Shown in pieces: positions 18,999 to 26,594 of a DNA stretch of 64,000 nucleotides. This DNA comes from Mycolicibacterium goodii (GTDB lineage: Bacteria > Actinomycetota > Actinomycetes > Mycobacteriales > Mycobacteriaceae). Made by a program: the position numbers and the translations under genes. The DNA is taken from assembly GCF_022370755.2 (NCBI RefSeq), contig NZ_CP092364.2, positions 5,766,001-5,830,000 on the forward strand. The letters are read 5' to 3'. The notes below the pieces were generated by a model. The model was not told the origin of the DNA and searched no databases. It saw only the letters and a program-made list of their open reading frames with translations. How positions within the stretch are numbered: the first letter of the stretch is position 1; each line of letters opens with the position of its first letter.

Positions 18999-19784
18999 GT
19001 GACGTCACTCATGCCCGCAGCGTTCGTCGGCCACGGCAGCCCGATGAACGCCATCGAATCCAACCGCTACACCGACGCGTGGAAGCGGTTCGGGCAGGCC
19101 GTGCCACGGCCCCGCGCAATCCTGGTGGTCAGCGCGCACTGGTACATCAATGCGACCGCCGTCACCGCGATGCCCCAGCCGCGCACCATCCACGACTTCT
19201 ACGGGTTTCCGCGTGAGCTGTTCGGCGTCGAGTATCCGGCTCCGGGCCTGCCCGAGTTGGCCGAGGAGATCAGCGACCTCGTGCATCCCACGTGGGTGGG
19301 TGCCGACGTCGACAGTTGGGGCATCGACCACGGCACCTGGTCGGTGCTGGTCCACGCGTTCCCCGACGCGTCGATCCCCGTCGTCCAGTTGGCGATCAAC
19401 GCCAACGAACCGGCCGAGTACCACCTGCAACTCGGGGCCAAGCTCGCCGGACTGCGAGAACGCGGCGTGCTCGTGGTCGCCAGCGGCAACATCGTCCACA
19501 ACCTGCGCGGCATGGACCCGCGGCTGTCGGACTCCGGGTACGACTGGGCGCAACGCTTCGACGAGGCCGCCGCGGCGCAACTGCACGACTCCCCCGGCGA
19601 CGTCGCCACCCTCGACGCGCACCGCGACTACGCGCTCGCCGTCCCCACCCCCGACCACTTCATCCCGTTCCTGTACTTCGCCGGGATCGCCTCGGCCAGT
19701 ACGGGTTCCGTCGACACGCTCGTCAGCGGGTACACCTACGGCTCGTTGTCGATGAGCGCATATACGCTCGGGCTGTCCGCGTAG
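18999..19784 (+). CDS. YgiD-type 4,5-DOPA dioxygenase extradiol
   Basis: 261 residues from GTG 18999 (AGGTGG upstream); GTG 18984 and ATG 19011 remain possible. Class III extradiol dioxygenase features of the LigB/YgiD family are intact: FVGHGSPMNA, VVSAHWY, the IDHGTWSVL motif, ASGNIVHNL, and PTPDHFIPFLY with the metal-binding histidines. YgiD-like enzymes open catechol rings such as L-DOPA; the physiological substrate here is unknown. It is divergent from the GTPase operon with 255 bp between the starts. The last 49 bp overlap the convergent Ddn-like gene. Confidence 0.9.
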   Translation: MTSLMPAAFVGHGSPMNAIESNRYTDAWKRFGQAVPRPRAILVVSAHWYINATAVTAMPQPRTIHDFYGFPRELFGVEYPAPGLPELAEEISDLVHPTWVGADVDSWGIDHGTWSVLVHAFPDASIPVVQLAINANEPAEYHLQLGAKLAGLRERGVLVVASGNIVHNLRGMDPRLSDSGYDWAQRFDEAAAAQLHDSPGDVATLDAHRDYALAVPTPDHFIPFLYFAGIASASTGSVDTLVSGYTYGSLSMSAYTLGLSA

Positions 19785-20203
19785 GTCACGGGCTCCAGCA
19801 CGATCAGCGGAAAGCTACGGGTGGTGTGGGTCTGGTATTCGACGAGGTCCGGCCAGTATTCGACAGCTTTCGCGTGCAGGCGGTCCCACTCCGGACCCTC
19901 GCGCAGCACTGTCGGTTTGGCCGTCAACGTCTGCGCCCCCACCTCGATCACCACTTCTTCCACGGCCGCGACGTTGGCCACCCACGCCGGCTCGCTCTGC
20001 GCGCCGCCGTTGGAGCCGACGATGACGTATCTGTCGCCGTCGGCGACATAGATCAGGGGCGTGACGTAGGGACGGCCGGTGCGCCGTCCGGTGTGGCGGA
20101 GCAAGAGGAGATGAACGCCCTTGAAGTGCCCGCCCATTGCGTTGGCGACCACCCCGGCGTTCGCCCTGAATTCCTCCACGACCTGATCGTTGACCTCGGT
20201 CAT
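19736..20203 (-). CDS. Deazaflavin (F420)-dependent nitroreductase family protein
   Basis: 155 residues from ATG 20203; the upstream extension to 20371 runs through the regulatory region and was rejected. The pattern VHLLLLRHTGRRTGRPYVTP with LIYVADGDRYVIVGSNGG is the Ddn/FDOR-A signature, as in the nitroimidazole-activating enzyme Ddn, which uses reduced F420. The C-terminus (TRSFPLIVLEPV) is also typical. It is divergent from a TetR gene with palindromic operators between them, so it is probably controlled by that regulator. Confidence 0.9.
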   Translation of the reverse strand: MTEVNDQVVEEFRANAGVVANAMGGHFKGVHLLLLRHTGRRTGRPYVTPLIYVADGDRYVIVGSNGGAQSEPAWVANVAAVEEVVIEVGAQTLTAKPTVLREGPEWDRLHAKAVEYWPDLVEYQTHTTRSFPLIVLEPVTYADSPSVYALIDNEP

Positions 20204-20250
20204 TGCTGTTTTACCTCCGCATCTTCTGTCTGCGTTGCTCACGACAGAAC

Positions 20251-20297
20251 GGAACCGCTTCGTTCCGACGGGGTCGACTGTACTCGACCGTCGGAAC
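20251..20297. promoter_or_regulatory. Palindromic operator cluster between Ddn-like gene and tetR
   Basis: Three GGAAC/GTTCC half-sites: GGAAC 20251-20255, GTTCC 20262-20266 and GGAAC 20293-20297 (inverted). A longer imperfect palindrome pairs GTTCCGACGG(GG)TCGA (20262-20277) with TCGACCGTCGGAAC (20284-20297). Its place in a divergent promoter region next to a TetR gene makes it a likely TetR operator. No experimental consensus was matched. Confidence 0.5.
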
Positions 20298-20329
20298 CAA
20301 TGAGTATCGACGTAGGTAGACTGAGCCCG

Positions 20330-20923
20330 ATGCATGCTCGTCAGCCCGCCGGAGCCGCCGTGCTGCGGCAAGAGAAGACTGAGGCGATCATTCGCGCGTT
20401 CTTCACCGAGCTGGGGAACCGCGGATACGAAGGTCTGACCATGGATCGCGTGGCCGAGCGTGCGGGGGTCGGAAAGGCGGCGTTGTACCGCCGATGGCGG
20501 TCCAAGCAGGAGATGCTCTGCGACCTGGTCGGGCGTTATGCCACCCAGGCCGTCCTGCCGCCCGATACCGGCACCCTGGCCGGCGATCTGCTGGCCGTCG
20601 CCGACGACGCCATCGCGGCCTTGGGCAACCCGCTCGTCCGCAACGTGATCCGCGCCCTGGTGTCCGAACGGCGTCGGTCACCCGATTTGGACACGGTCAT
20701 CACAGAAGGGTTCATCAAGCCCCGCCGCGCGGCCGGTGCCCAGATGCTCCGTCGCGCGGTCGAACGCGGCGAGATCGCTCCCGACGCGGATTTCAGCCTG
20801 GTCCAGGACCTTTTCGGTGGCCCCCTCTACTTTCGCGGTGTGATCCTCGACGAGGAATTCCCGCCCGACTTCGCGCGTCGCCTCACCGAGTCGGTGCTAC
20901 GCGCTCTCGGGTGCGATCCCTGA
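20330..20923 (+). CDS. TetR/AcrR family regulator
   Basis: 197 residues from ATG 20330; an in-frame ATG at 20300 would add 10 residues but lies in the operator region. The N-terminal helix-turn-helix is clear (GYEGLTMDRVAERAGVGKAA, LYRRWRSKQEML). The C-terminal ligand domain ends GVILDEEFPPDFARRLTESV, which is typical of the TetR_C_33-like group. It is divergent from the Ddn-like gene and 10 bp upstream of the alkD-like gene, so it probably represses itself, the nitroreductase gene and alkD. The inducer is unknown. Confidence 0.85.
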   Translation: MHARQPAGAAVLRQEKTEAIIRAFFTELGNRGYEGLTMDRVAERAGVGKAALYRRWRSKQEMLCDLVGRYATQAVLPPDTGTLAGDLLAVADDAIAALGNPLVRNVIRALVSERRRSPDLDTVITEGFIKPRRAAGAQMLRRAVERGEIAPDADFSLVQDLFGGPLYFRGVILDEEFPPDFARRLTESVLRALGCDP

Positions 20924-20933
20924 TGATGATGCG

Positions 20934-21626
20934 GTGTCGACTGCCACGCTGATCGACAGAGTTCGCCGCGAGCTGGCGGCTGCCGGTGACCCGAAGCGGG
21001 CGCCGGCCATGCAGCGGTACATGAAGTCGGACATGCCCTATCACGGCGTGCCGATGCCCGAGGTCCGGCGCATCTGCCGGGTGATCTTCGCCCAGCACCC
21101 GCTCGATTCGGCGTCGACCCTCGAGGCGGCGGTCTCGCAGTTGTTTCTCGAGGCGTCGCACCGCGAAGAACGTTACGCGGCAATCCAGCTCGCCGAACAC
21201 CGTCTTTACCGCCCATACCAGACCGCCGACCGGATCCCCTTGTACCGCAACCTGATCGTCGCCGGGGCCTGGTGGGACACCGTCGACGAGATCGCGGGCA
21301 ACCTCGTCGGCCCGATCCTCGCCGCGCACCCGTCCGAAGTGCGCCTCACCGTAGTCGGATGGGCGACCGACGAGGATCTGTGGCTTCGCAGAACGGCGAT
21401 CATCGCGCAACTCGGCGCCAAGGAGCAGACGGATCTCGCACTGCTGACGTATGCGATCGAAGCGAACATCGGCGACACCGACTTCTTCATCCGCAAGGCG
21501 ATCGGGTGGGCGCTGCGCCAGTACGCGCGCGTCGACCCGGACTGGGTGCGGGACTTCGTCGCAGACCACGAAACCCAGTTGAGCGGCCTCTCGAGACGCG
21601 AGGCACTCAAACGGATCGGGTCGTGA
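20934..21626 (+). CDS. AlkD-type DNA alkylation repair protein (HEAT-like)
   Basis: 230 residues from GTG 20934, 10 bp after the TetR stop. The sequence shows the AlkD-like HEAT repeats (YMKSDMPYHGVPMPEVRRIC, YRNLIVAGAWWDTVDEIAGN, LWLRRTAIIAQLGAKEQTDL, NIGDTDFFIRKAIGWALRQY). Aromatic and acidic catalytic-site residues of the family are present (WWDTVDE, DTDFFIRKAIGW). AlkD glycosylases remove bulky or positively charged alkylated purines without base flipping. The tail overlaps the next gene on the other strand by 20 bp. Confidence 0.88.
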   Translation: MSTATLIDRVRRELAAAGDPKRAPAMQRYMKSDMPYHGVPMPEVRRICRVIFAQHPLDSASTLEAAVSQLFLEASHREERYAAIQLAEHRLYRPYQTADRIPLYRNLIVAGAWWDTVDEIAGNLVGPILAAHPSEVRLTVVGWATDEDLWLRRTAIIAQLGAKEQTDLALLTYAIEANIGDTDFFIRKAIGWALRQYARVDPDWVRDFVADHETQLSGLSRREALKRIGS

Positions 21627-22179
21627 ACTGGCCCACGAGCAGTCGCAGACGCTCGGTTTCGTGGTCGGGCCGTAGCCGCCCGGTTCGGCTGAGCGTCACC
21701 AGGCCGTGCAGCGCGGCCCACAGCACCTCGGTGAGCGTATCGGCGTCTTCGTTTCGGCCCACGGCGTCACGCAACTGCGCGAAGGCCTCGGTGAGCGGTG
21801 ACGGGGTGTCGTCGGCGGCGAAGCGCAGGTTCGTCGTGCGCGCGAACATCGCGTCGTAGACGGCGGGGTTGGCGCGCGCGAAATCGAGATAGGCCTGCGC
21901 GATTTGGGTCACTACGTGGTCCGGGTGATCGTCGCCGCTGCGGGCCTGTCGCATCGCTTCGGCGAGCTCGCCGAAGCCGTCGAGGGCCACCGCGTCGGCG
22001 AGTTCCTCCATACCGGCGAAGTGCTTGTACAGCACAGGCTGACTGTACTCGATCTCGGCGGACAGCCGTCGCGTCGTCACGGCCTGCCAACCTTCCGCCT
22101 CGGCCAGTCGTCGAGCCGTGGACATGATCAGATCCCGGCGGGCAGCACGCTCGCGCTCCCGACGATCTTCGATGGCCAT
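21607..22179 (-). CDS. TetR/AcrR family regulator, WHG-domain type
   Basis: 190 residues. The N-terminal helix-turn-helix is WQAVTTRRLSAEIEYSQPVL followed by YKHFAGMEELA. The C-terminal domain ends WAALHGLVTLSRTGRLRPDH, the WHG motif of the TetR_C subgroup named after it. It is divergent from the DUF1772 gene, with a clear palindromic operator between them, so it probably represses that three-gene operon. The last 20 bp overlap the convergent alkD end. Confidence 0.88.
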   Translation of the reverse strand: MAIEDRRERERAARRDLIMSTARRLAEAEGWQAVTTRRLSAEIEYSQPVLYKHFAGMEELADAVALDGFGELAEAMRQARSGDDHPDHVVTQIAQAYLDFARANPAVYDAMFARTTNLRFAADDTPSPLTEAFAQLRDAVGRNEDADTLTEVLWAALHGLVTLSRTGRLRPDHETERLRLLVGQFTTRSV

Positions 22180-22189
22180 GGCTCGATGG

Positions 22190-22247
22190 TAGCAGCGCTA
22201 TTTGCGCTAGCACTGCTATTGACGTGCCGTGGGCCTGGGGTTAGCGT
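22190..22247. promoter_or_regulatory. TetR operator and promoter of the DUF1772 operon
   Basis: An inverted repeat TAGCAGCGCTA (22190-22200) with TAGCACTGCTA (22208-22218) lies just upstream of a possible promoter TTGACG (22219-22224) and TAGCGT (22242-22247) with 17-bp spacing. The start codon at 22255 would then be at or near the transcription start, as in many leaderless mycobacterial mRNAs. Confidence 0.5.
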
Positions 22248-22254
22248 TGCTAGC

Positions 22255-22731
22255 ATGAACGCTGACCTGCTCATCCAGACCGCCGCCGTGATCGCGGTGC
22301 TCGGCACCGCGGTGGTGTACGGCACCGACGTCTTCTGCGCGGCCGTGCTGCGCCCGGCGCTGGCGTCGGTCGACGACGGCGCCTTGGTGAGTGTGATGGG
22401 GCACGTGCACCGGTTCGGGGATCGCCGCATGCCCGTGCCCGGGGTGATCGGGATCGTGGCCTCGGCGGCGTGCGTCGCGCTGGCGGGGGTGGCCGCGCAC
22501 TGGGCCCAGGTGTTCGCGGCCGTCGTCGCGCTGGCGCTGCTCCTGGCCTGGCTGGCGCTCTACCTGCGGGTGAGCGCGCCCGTCAACCGGCAACTCACCG
22601 CCGCCGCCGACGCGGGCCGGTCCTTGGTAAACGGCCGTGCGCTGCAGGGGAAGTGGGATCACGTCATCGGCGTCCGCGCGGTATTGCAGGGCGCGGCCGT
22701 GGCGGCGCTGTGTGTGGTCCTGGCGGTCTGA
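22255..22731 (+). CDS. DUF1772 (anthrone oxygenase-like) membrane protein
   Basis: 158 residues from ATG 22255. Four hydrophobic segments are seen at about 5-25, 58-78, 82-104 and 136-155. The conserved NR pair and the W at the end of the third loop (APVNRQLTAA, QGKWDHVIGVRAVLQGAAVA) match DUF1772 proteins. Members are called anthrone oxygenase-like, but the bacterial function is unknown. It is the first gene of a tight operon with the NIPSNAP gene (1-bp gap) and the DUF4267 gene. Confidence 0.78.
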   Translation: MNADLLIQTAAVIAVLGTAVVYGTDVFCAAVLRPALASVDDGALVSVMGHVHRFGDRRMPVPGVIGIVASAACVALAGVAAHWAQVFAAVVALALLLAWLALYLRVSAPVNRQLTAAADAGRSLVNGRALQGKWDHVIGVRAVLQGAAVAALCVVLAV

Positions 22732-22732
22732 G

Positions 22733-23038
22733 ATGTTCCAGCTCAGGATCTACACGCTCCGCTCCCCCGAGGCGCTGCATCAATACGCGACCGTGCACTG
22801 GGCGCGCCACGTCGACACGTTCGCCACGTTCGGGATCACCACACACGGCGTGTGGACCGAGCGGGACGCGAACCGCCTGGTCGCCCTGATCCACTACCCC
22901 ACCGACCCCGACGAGCTGACCCACCGCGTCATGTCCAGCCGCGAATTCGACTCTGACATGGACGGTTTCGACGTCACCGAGATTCTCGACGTCCAGGCCA
23001 TCCCGCTCGACCCGACCGCCTTCTCCCCCATCCACTGA
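22733..23038 (+). CDS. NIPSNAP-type dimeric alpha-beta barrel protein
   Basis: 101 residues, starting ATG 22733 immediately after the preceding stop. The pattern FQLRIYTLRSPEALHQYATV, HWARHVDTFATFGITTHGVW and the closing EILDVQAIPLDPTAFSPI fits the NIPSNAP/ferredoxin-like dimeric barrel family. Such proteins are often accessory monooxygenase-like or binding proteins. The exact role is unknown; co-expression with a DUF1772 protein is likely. Confidence 0.75.
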   Translation: MFQLRIYTLRSPEALHQYATVHWARHVDTFATFGITTHGVWTERDANRLVALIHYPTDPDELTHRVMSSREFDSDMDGFDVTEILDVQAIPLDPTAFSPIH

Positions 23039-23049
23039 CAGGAACTCCC

Positions 23050-23424
23050 ATGACCACTGCCGCCTACATACTGTCCGGGCTCATCGCCGCAGCCATCATC
23101 GTCATCGGCGCGCGGTTCCTCGTCGCGCCACGAGTCGCGGCGGCCGGCTACGGCGTGGTGCCCGATCTCGCGCAGCGGTCCACTGGCGCCTATCTGGGTG
23201 TCAAAGGTGTCCGCGATATCGCCTCTGGTCTGATCGTCATCGTGCTGATGGTCGCCGGGGCGACCCATCTGCTCGGCTGGGTGCTGTTGGCCGCCACGGT
23301 CATTCCGCTCGCCGACACCGCCATCGTGCTCACCAACGGCGGCTCGAAGGCCACCGCGTGGGGTGTGCACTTCGCCACGGCTGCGGTCATGGTGGTGACG
23401 GCGGTGCTGTTGCTCGCCGCCTGA
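23050..23424 (+). CDS. DUF4267 family membrane protein
   Basis: 124 residues with four predicted membrane helices (about 5-25, 57-75, 78-95, 104-122) and the family motif YLGVKGVRDIASGL at about 48-61. An AGGAA ribosome site precedes ATG 23050. It is the third gene of the TetR-controlled operon. The biochemical role is unknown. Confidence 0.78.
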   Translation: MTTAAYILSGLIAAAIIVIGARFLVAPRVAAAGYGVVPDLAQRSTGAYLGVKGVRDIASGLIVIVLMVAGATHLLGWVLLAATVIPLADTAIVLTNGGSKATAWGVHFATAAVMVVTAVLLLAA

Positions 23425-23453
23425 GCCCGCGACCAAAGGCCGGCTGACACGGC

Positions 23454-23828
23454 TCAGCGCTGAACTATGTCAGTCTCGCCGGACGAACAACGCTGGCTAT
23501 TTGCGTCTTCAGGGCGTGCCGGAATCCGCATCGCCAGAAGCCGCGAACTCAGTGACTTACCGTGGCTGTCGAGCGCCAGCGAGGTGGTGACACCGCCGCC
23601 CAGAGCGTGGGTGCAGACGAACTGCAAACCGCATACCAACGGAACGTCGAAGCGCTCGACGTCGCCGTTGATGTAGTCGGCCAGATGATGCTTGACCGCC
23701 TCGGCCGTCACATAGGTGCGCAACCACTCGTAATCCCGGTCGTCGAGGGGAAACACCGACAGAATGGCGGTGTCACCCTTGTCGCCGGCGCGGGCGTGTG
23801 CGAGTTCGCGCAGGAACACGGTGTTCAC
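23454..23828 (-). CDS. AtuA-associated C-terminal-domain protein
   Basis: 124 residues, starting ATG 23828 within the AtuA-like stop (ATGA). The sequence FLRELAHARAGDKGDTAILS, YINGDVERFDVPLVCGLQFV and ALGGGVTTSLALDSHGKSLS is typical of the roughly 100-residue domain that forms the C-terminus of fused AtuA proteins or is encoded as a separate gene. It probably forms a complex with the upstream protein in degradation of a branched or carboxylated compound. Confidence 0.85.
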   Translation of the reverse strand: MNTVFLRELAHARAGDKGDTAILSVFPLDDRDYEWLRTYVTAEAVKHHLADYINGDVERFDVPLVCGLQFVCTHALGGGVTTSLALDSHGKSLSSRLLAMRIPARPEDANSQRCSSGETDIVQR

Positions 23829-25144
23829 TTCGCCTCCAGAATCTCGGTGTGCGATGTCACCGCGGTTCGATCGATGAATGTCGAGAGAATGCCGATGACC
23901 TCGGTGACCGTTGTCCGTACACCGCCGCCTCCGGCGGGCCCGTTCAGGTAGAGCGCTTCGACCTCGCGGGTGATATCACGGGCGTGGTCGACTGTGTCGG
24001 TCATTGCAGCGACCCGGAGCCGGCACTCTCCGTCGGGCGTTGAGTTCGGAGTGTCGAGGGTACCGATGAGATCGATCCGTGGTTCGACTCCGCGCCGTCG
24101 AATACGTTGTGCGGCAATCTCCCCCGCCAGCCGGGCACGGTCGACACACCCGAGGCCGGCATAGGAGATTTCGCCTTCGCTGCGGAAGCCGGCGCGATAG
24201 CCGACACTGACCTTGAGTTCGTCAGGTCGTCGTCGCCCGACCGCGCCGCTGACATGGACGCGATCAGGCGCCACCTCGCGCAGCGTCACCCCGTATACGT
24301 CGAGCGTCACGTCGGGTGTCTTATAGGCGCCGGGATCTCCCAGTTCGTAGAGCAACTGTTCGCGCACGGTCCGTCGGTCGATCATCCCCCCGGTGCCGTT
24401 GACCTTTCCGATGGTCATGGAACCGTCGTGGCGGATATCGGCGAACGGCAGACCCAGCGACTCGAGTCCGGGGACGGTCTTGTACCCCGGATCGGCGAAA
24501 TAACCGCCGGTGACCTGCGCGCCGCATTCGAGAAGGTGCCCGGCAAGTGTCGCCGCGGCAATCAACGACTCATCTGCGAGATCCCAGCCCAACCGGTCCA
24601 CCAAGGCCGCGACGAACAGTGACGGGTCGGCGACCCGGCCGGTGATGATCACGTCCGCACCGGCTCTGAGGCCCGGCAGCAACGCATCGGCGCCGAGATA
24701 GGCGTTGGCAGAAATGATCTCGCCATGGGACGACAATGGCTTACCGTCTTCGAGTGCAGGTGCCTCCCGGTCGATGAGGTCAAGCACATCGTCACCGGTG
24801 ACGACGGCCACGCGGCATTCGAGACCATTTTCCTCGGCCACCCGTACCGCCAACCGACCCGCAGCGACGGGATTGGCGGCACCCAGATTGCTCAGGATCC
24901 GTACTCCCCTGGGAATGGCCACCGGAAGTAACGCTCTGAACCGCTCCGCGGCGTAGAGGTCGTAGCCCAAAGACGAGTCGGCGTGTCGGCGACCCTGTGC
25001 CAGGGCGATGGTGCGCTCGGCCAGGCATTCGAGAACCAGGTCGTCGAGTGCGCCGTCGCGCACCAGCTCGACCGCGGCGTCGATTCGGTCGCCGGCGAAC
25101 CCTGCACCCGACCCGATCCGTGTTTCGTTCCGCACTGCGCTCAC
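23825..25144 (-). CDS. AtuA-like (DUF1446) acyclic terpene utilisation family protein
   Basis: 439 residues. It shows the family blocks IGSGAGFAGDRIDAAVELV at the N-terminus, RILSNLGAANPVAA, GADVIITGRVADPSLFVAAL, HLLECGAQVTGGYFADPGYK and GSMTIGKVNGTGGMIDRRTV. AtuA is needed for acyclic terpene (citronellol) use in Pseudomonas; the activity is unclear and many members act on other substrates. The neighbours are a CitMHS-type transporter and a LysR regulator, so a carboxylic-acid catabolic unit is more likely here than terpene use (inference). It begins 9 bp after the transporter stop. Confidence 0.88.
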   Translation of the reverse strand: MSAVRNETRIGSGAGFAGDRIDAAVELVRDGALDDLVLECLAERTIALAQGRRHADSSLGYDLYAAERFRALLPVAIPRGVRILSNLGAANPVAAGRLAVRVAEENGLECRVAVVTGDDVLDLIDREAPALEDGKPLSSHGEIISANAYLGADALLPGLRAGADVIITGRVADPSLFVAALVDRLGWDLADESLIAAATLAGHLLECGAQVTGGYFADPGYKTVPGLESLGLPFADIRHDGSMTIGKVNGTGGMIDRRTVREQLLYELGDPGAYKTPDVTLDVYGVTLREVAPDRVHVSGAVGRRRPDELKVSVGYRAGFRSEGEISYAGLGCVDRARLAGEIAAQRIRRRGVEPRIDLIGTLDTPNSTPDGECRLRVAAMTDTVDHARDITREVEALYLNGPAGGGGVRTTVTEVIGILSTFIDRTAVTSHTEILEAK

Positions 25145-25153
25145 CTTCTCGTC

Positions 25154-26500
25154 TCACACACTGAGGGCTCCGGTGGCCAGCGCCGCGACAGTCATGATCA
25201 GGGTGGTGCCGAAAGCCCATAAGAAGATATGGCGTTGGTGCTTACCGAGTTCGACCTGTGCCATCCCCACGAGAATGAAGGTGGAAGCAGTCAGCGGGCT
25301 CAGCGGGAATCCCGTCGTCATCTGTCCCAGGATGGCGGCTCGGCCGATCTCGGCGGGATCTCCACCGAAAGCGGCGGTGGTCTCGGCGAGCACCGGCAAC
25401 ACACCGAAGTAGAAGGCGTCCGGGGTGAACACCAGGCTCAGCGGCATGGCGACCACCGCGGTGATCAACGGCAGCAGACCCGCTGCACTGTTGGGGACCA
25501 CACCGACCATTGCCTCGGCCATCGCCGTGATCATCCCGGTGCCGGACAGGATCCCAGTGAGTACACCGGCCGCAAAGATCATCGAAACAACCAGAACCAC
25601 GTTCCCGCCGTGCTTTTCAAAGAGTTCGCGCTGCTGATCCCAGTTCGGGATGTTCACCGCGACCGCCAGGGCGAACGCGACCATAAACGCCACCTCGAGC
25701 GGCAGCAGCTGGAAAAACAGTACGACGATCAGTGCGATGGTCAATCCGACGTTGAAAATCTGCTTGGCTTGGTCAGTCACTCGCTGTCGCCTCGAAAGTG
25801 CGTTCCGGTGAACAGCGCCTGGCCCACCAGTGCCGTGCCCGGGGTGCGTGAGCACGTCGGGAGGTGCCGACCCGTCGACCTCACAGCTGCCGATCTTCGA
25901 CCGCTCTCGACGGCCGATCAGATAGGCAGCCAACAAAACCCAGAGGATCCCGACGCCCATCGCCGGTAGCAATGGCAGGAACAGATCGGCGTTCGACAGA
26001 TCCAGTGCCGCCATGGCGCGGACCGTAGGGCCGCCCCACGGGATCATGTTCATCACTCCGGCCGCCAGCGCGACGATGCCGGTGAGCACCAGGGGCCGCA
26101 TTCCAATGCGTTTGTAGATCGGCAGAAATGCCGACACTGTGATCAGGAATGTCGAGGCGCCGTCGCCGTCGAGAGCCACGAGCAGTGTCACCACCGCGGT
26201 GCCGACTGCGATCTTCATCGGGTCGCCGCCCGCCCACGCCACTACGCGTCGGATCACGGGATCGAACAAGCCGAGATCCACCATCAGGCTGAAGTACAGG
26301 ACGGCGAACGCAATCATCACGGCGACCGGAGCCACTTTGAGCACGCCGTCTCCGATGAAACCGCCCAGTTGCGGCCCGTGCCCACCGATCAGGGCGAAAG
26401 TGATGGGCACCAGGACCAGACAAACCAGCACCGACGCCCGCGTCCACAACGTCAGAGCAAGGAACGCCCCCACCGTGAGGAATCCGAGTGTTGCGGTCAT
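25154..26500 (-). CDS. CitMHS-type citrate/carboxylate-metal transporter
   Basis: 448 residues from ATG 26500, with AGGAG upstream; a longer open frame lies antisense to the LysR start and was rejected. About 11-12 hydrophobic helices are interrupted by a hydrophilic loop at about 215-260. CitMHS signatures are present: VALDGDGASTFLITVSAFLP, MNMIPWGGPTVRAMAAL, and the C-terminal FTPDAFYFGVLPVLAETTAA with GFPLSPLTASTFILVGMAQV. The family imports divalent-metal complexes of citrate or related acids. It is divergent from lysR and probably co-transcribed with the AtuA pair. Confidence 0.9.
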   Translation of the reverse strand: MTATLGFLTVGAFLALTLWTRASVLVCLVLVPITFALIGGHGPQLGGFIGDGVLKVAPVAVMIAFAVLYFSLMVDLGLFDPVIRRVVAWAGGDPMKIAVGTAVVTLLVALDGDGASTFLITVSAFLPIYKRIGMRPLVLTGIVALAAGVMNMIPWGGPTVRAMAALDLSNADLFLPLLPAMGVGILWVLLAAYLIGRRERSKIGSCEVDGSAPPDVLTHPGHGTGGPGAVHRNALSRRQRVTDQAKQIFNVGLTIALIVVLFFQLLPLEVAFMVAFALAVAVNIPNWDQQRELFEKHGGNVVLVVSMIFAAGVLTGILSGTGMITAMAEAMVGVVPNSAAGLLPLITAVVAMPLSLVFTPDAFYFGVLPVLAETTAAFGGDPAEIGRAAILGQMTTGFPLSPLTASTFILVGMAQVELGKHQRHIFLWAFGTTLIMTVAALATGALSV

Positions 26501-26567
26501 CGCTGCTCCTGTAGCCCTGATCACATGACGCCCCCGAGTATGAAACCGATTACCTACTCGCGTCCAA

Positions 26568-26592
26568 CATAGATCCGGCATAGATTTATGAT
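26568..26592. promoter_or_regulatory. Direct repeat in citMHS/lysR divergent promoter
   Basis: CATAGAT at 26568-26574 and again at 26579-26585 (11-bp period, one helical turn), followed by TTATG. Placed between a LysR gene and its likely divergent target, this could be the LysR binding site. The evidence is position and repetition only. Confidence 0.35.
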
Positions 26593-26594
26593 TT

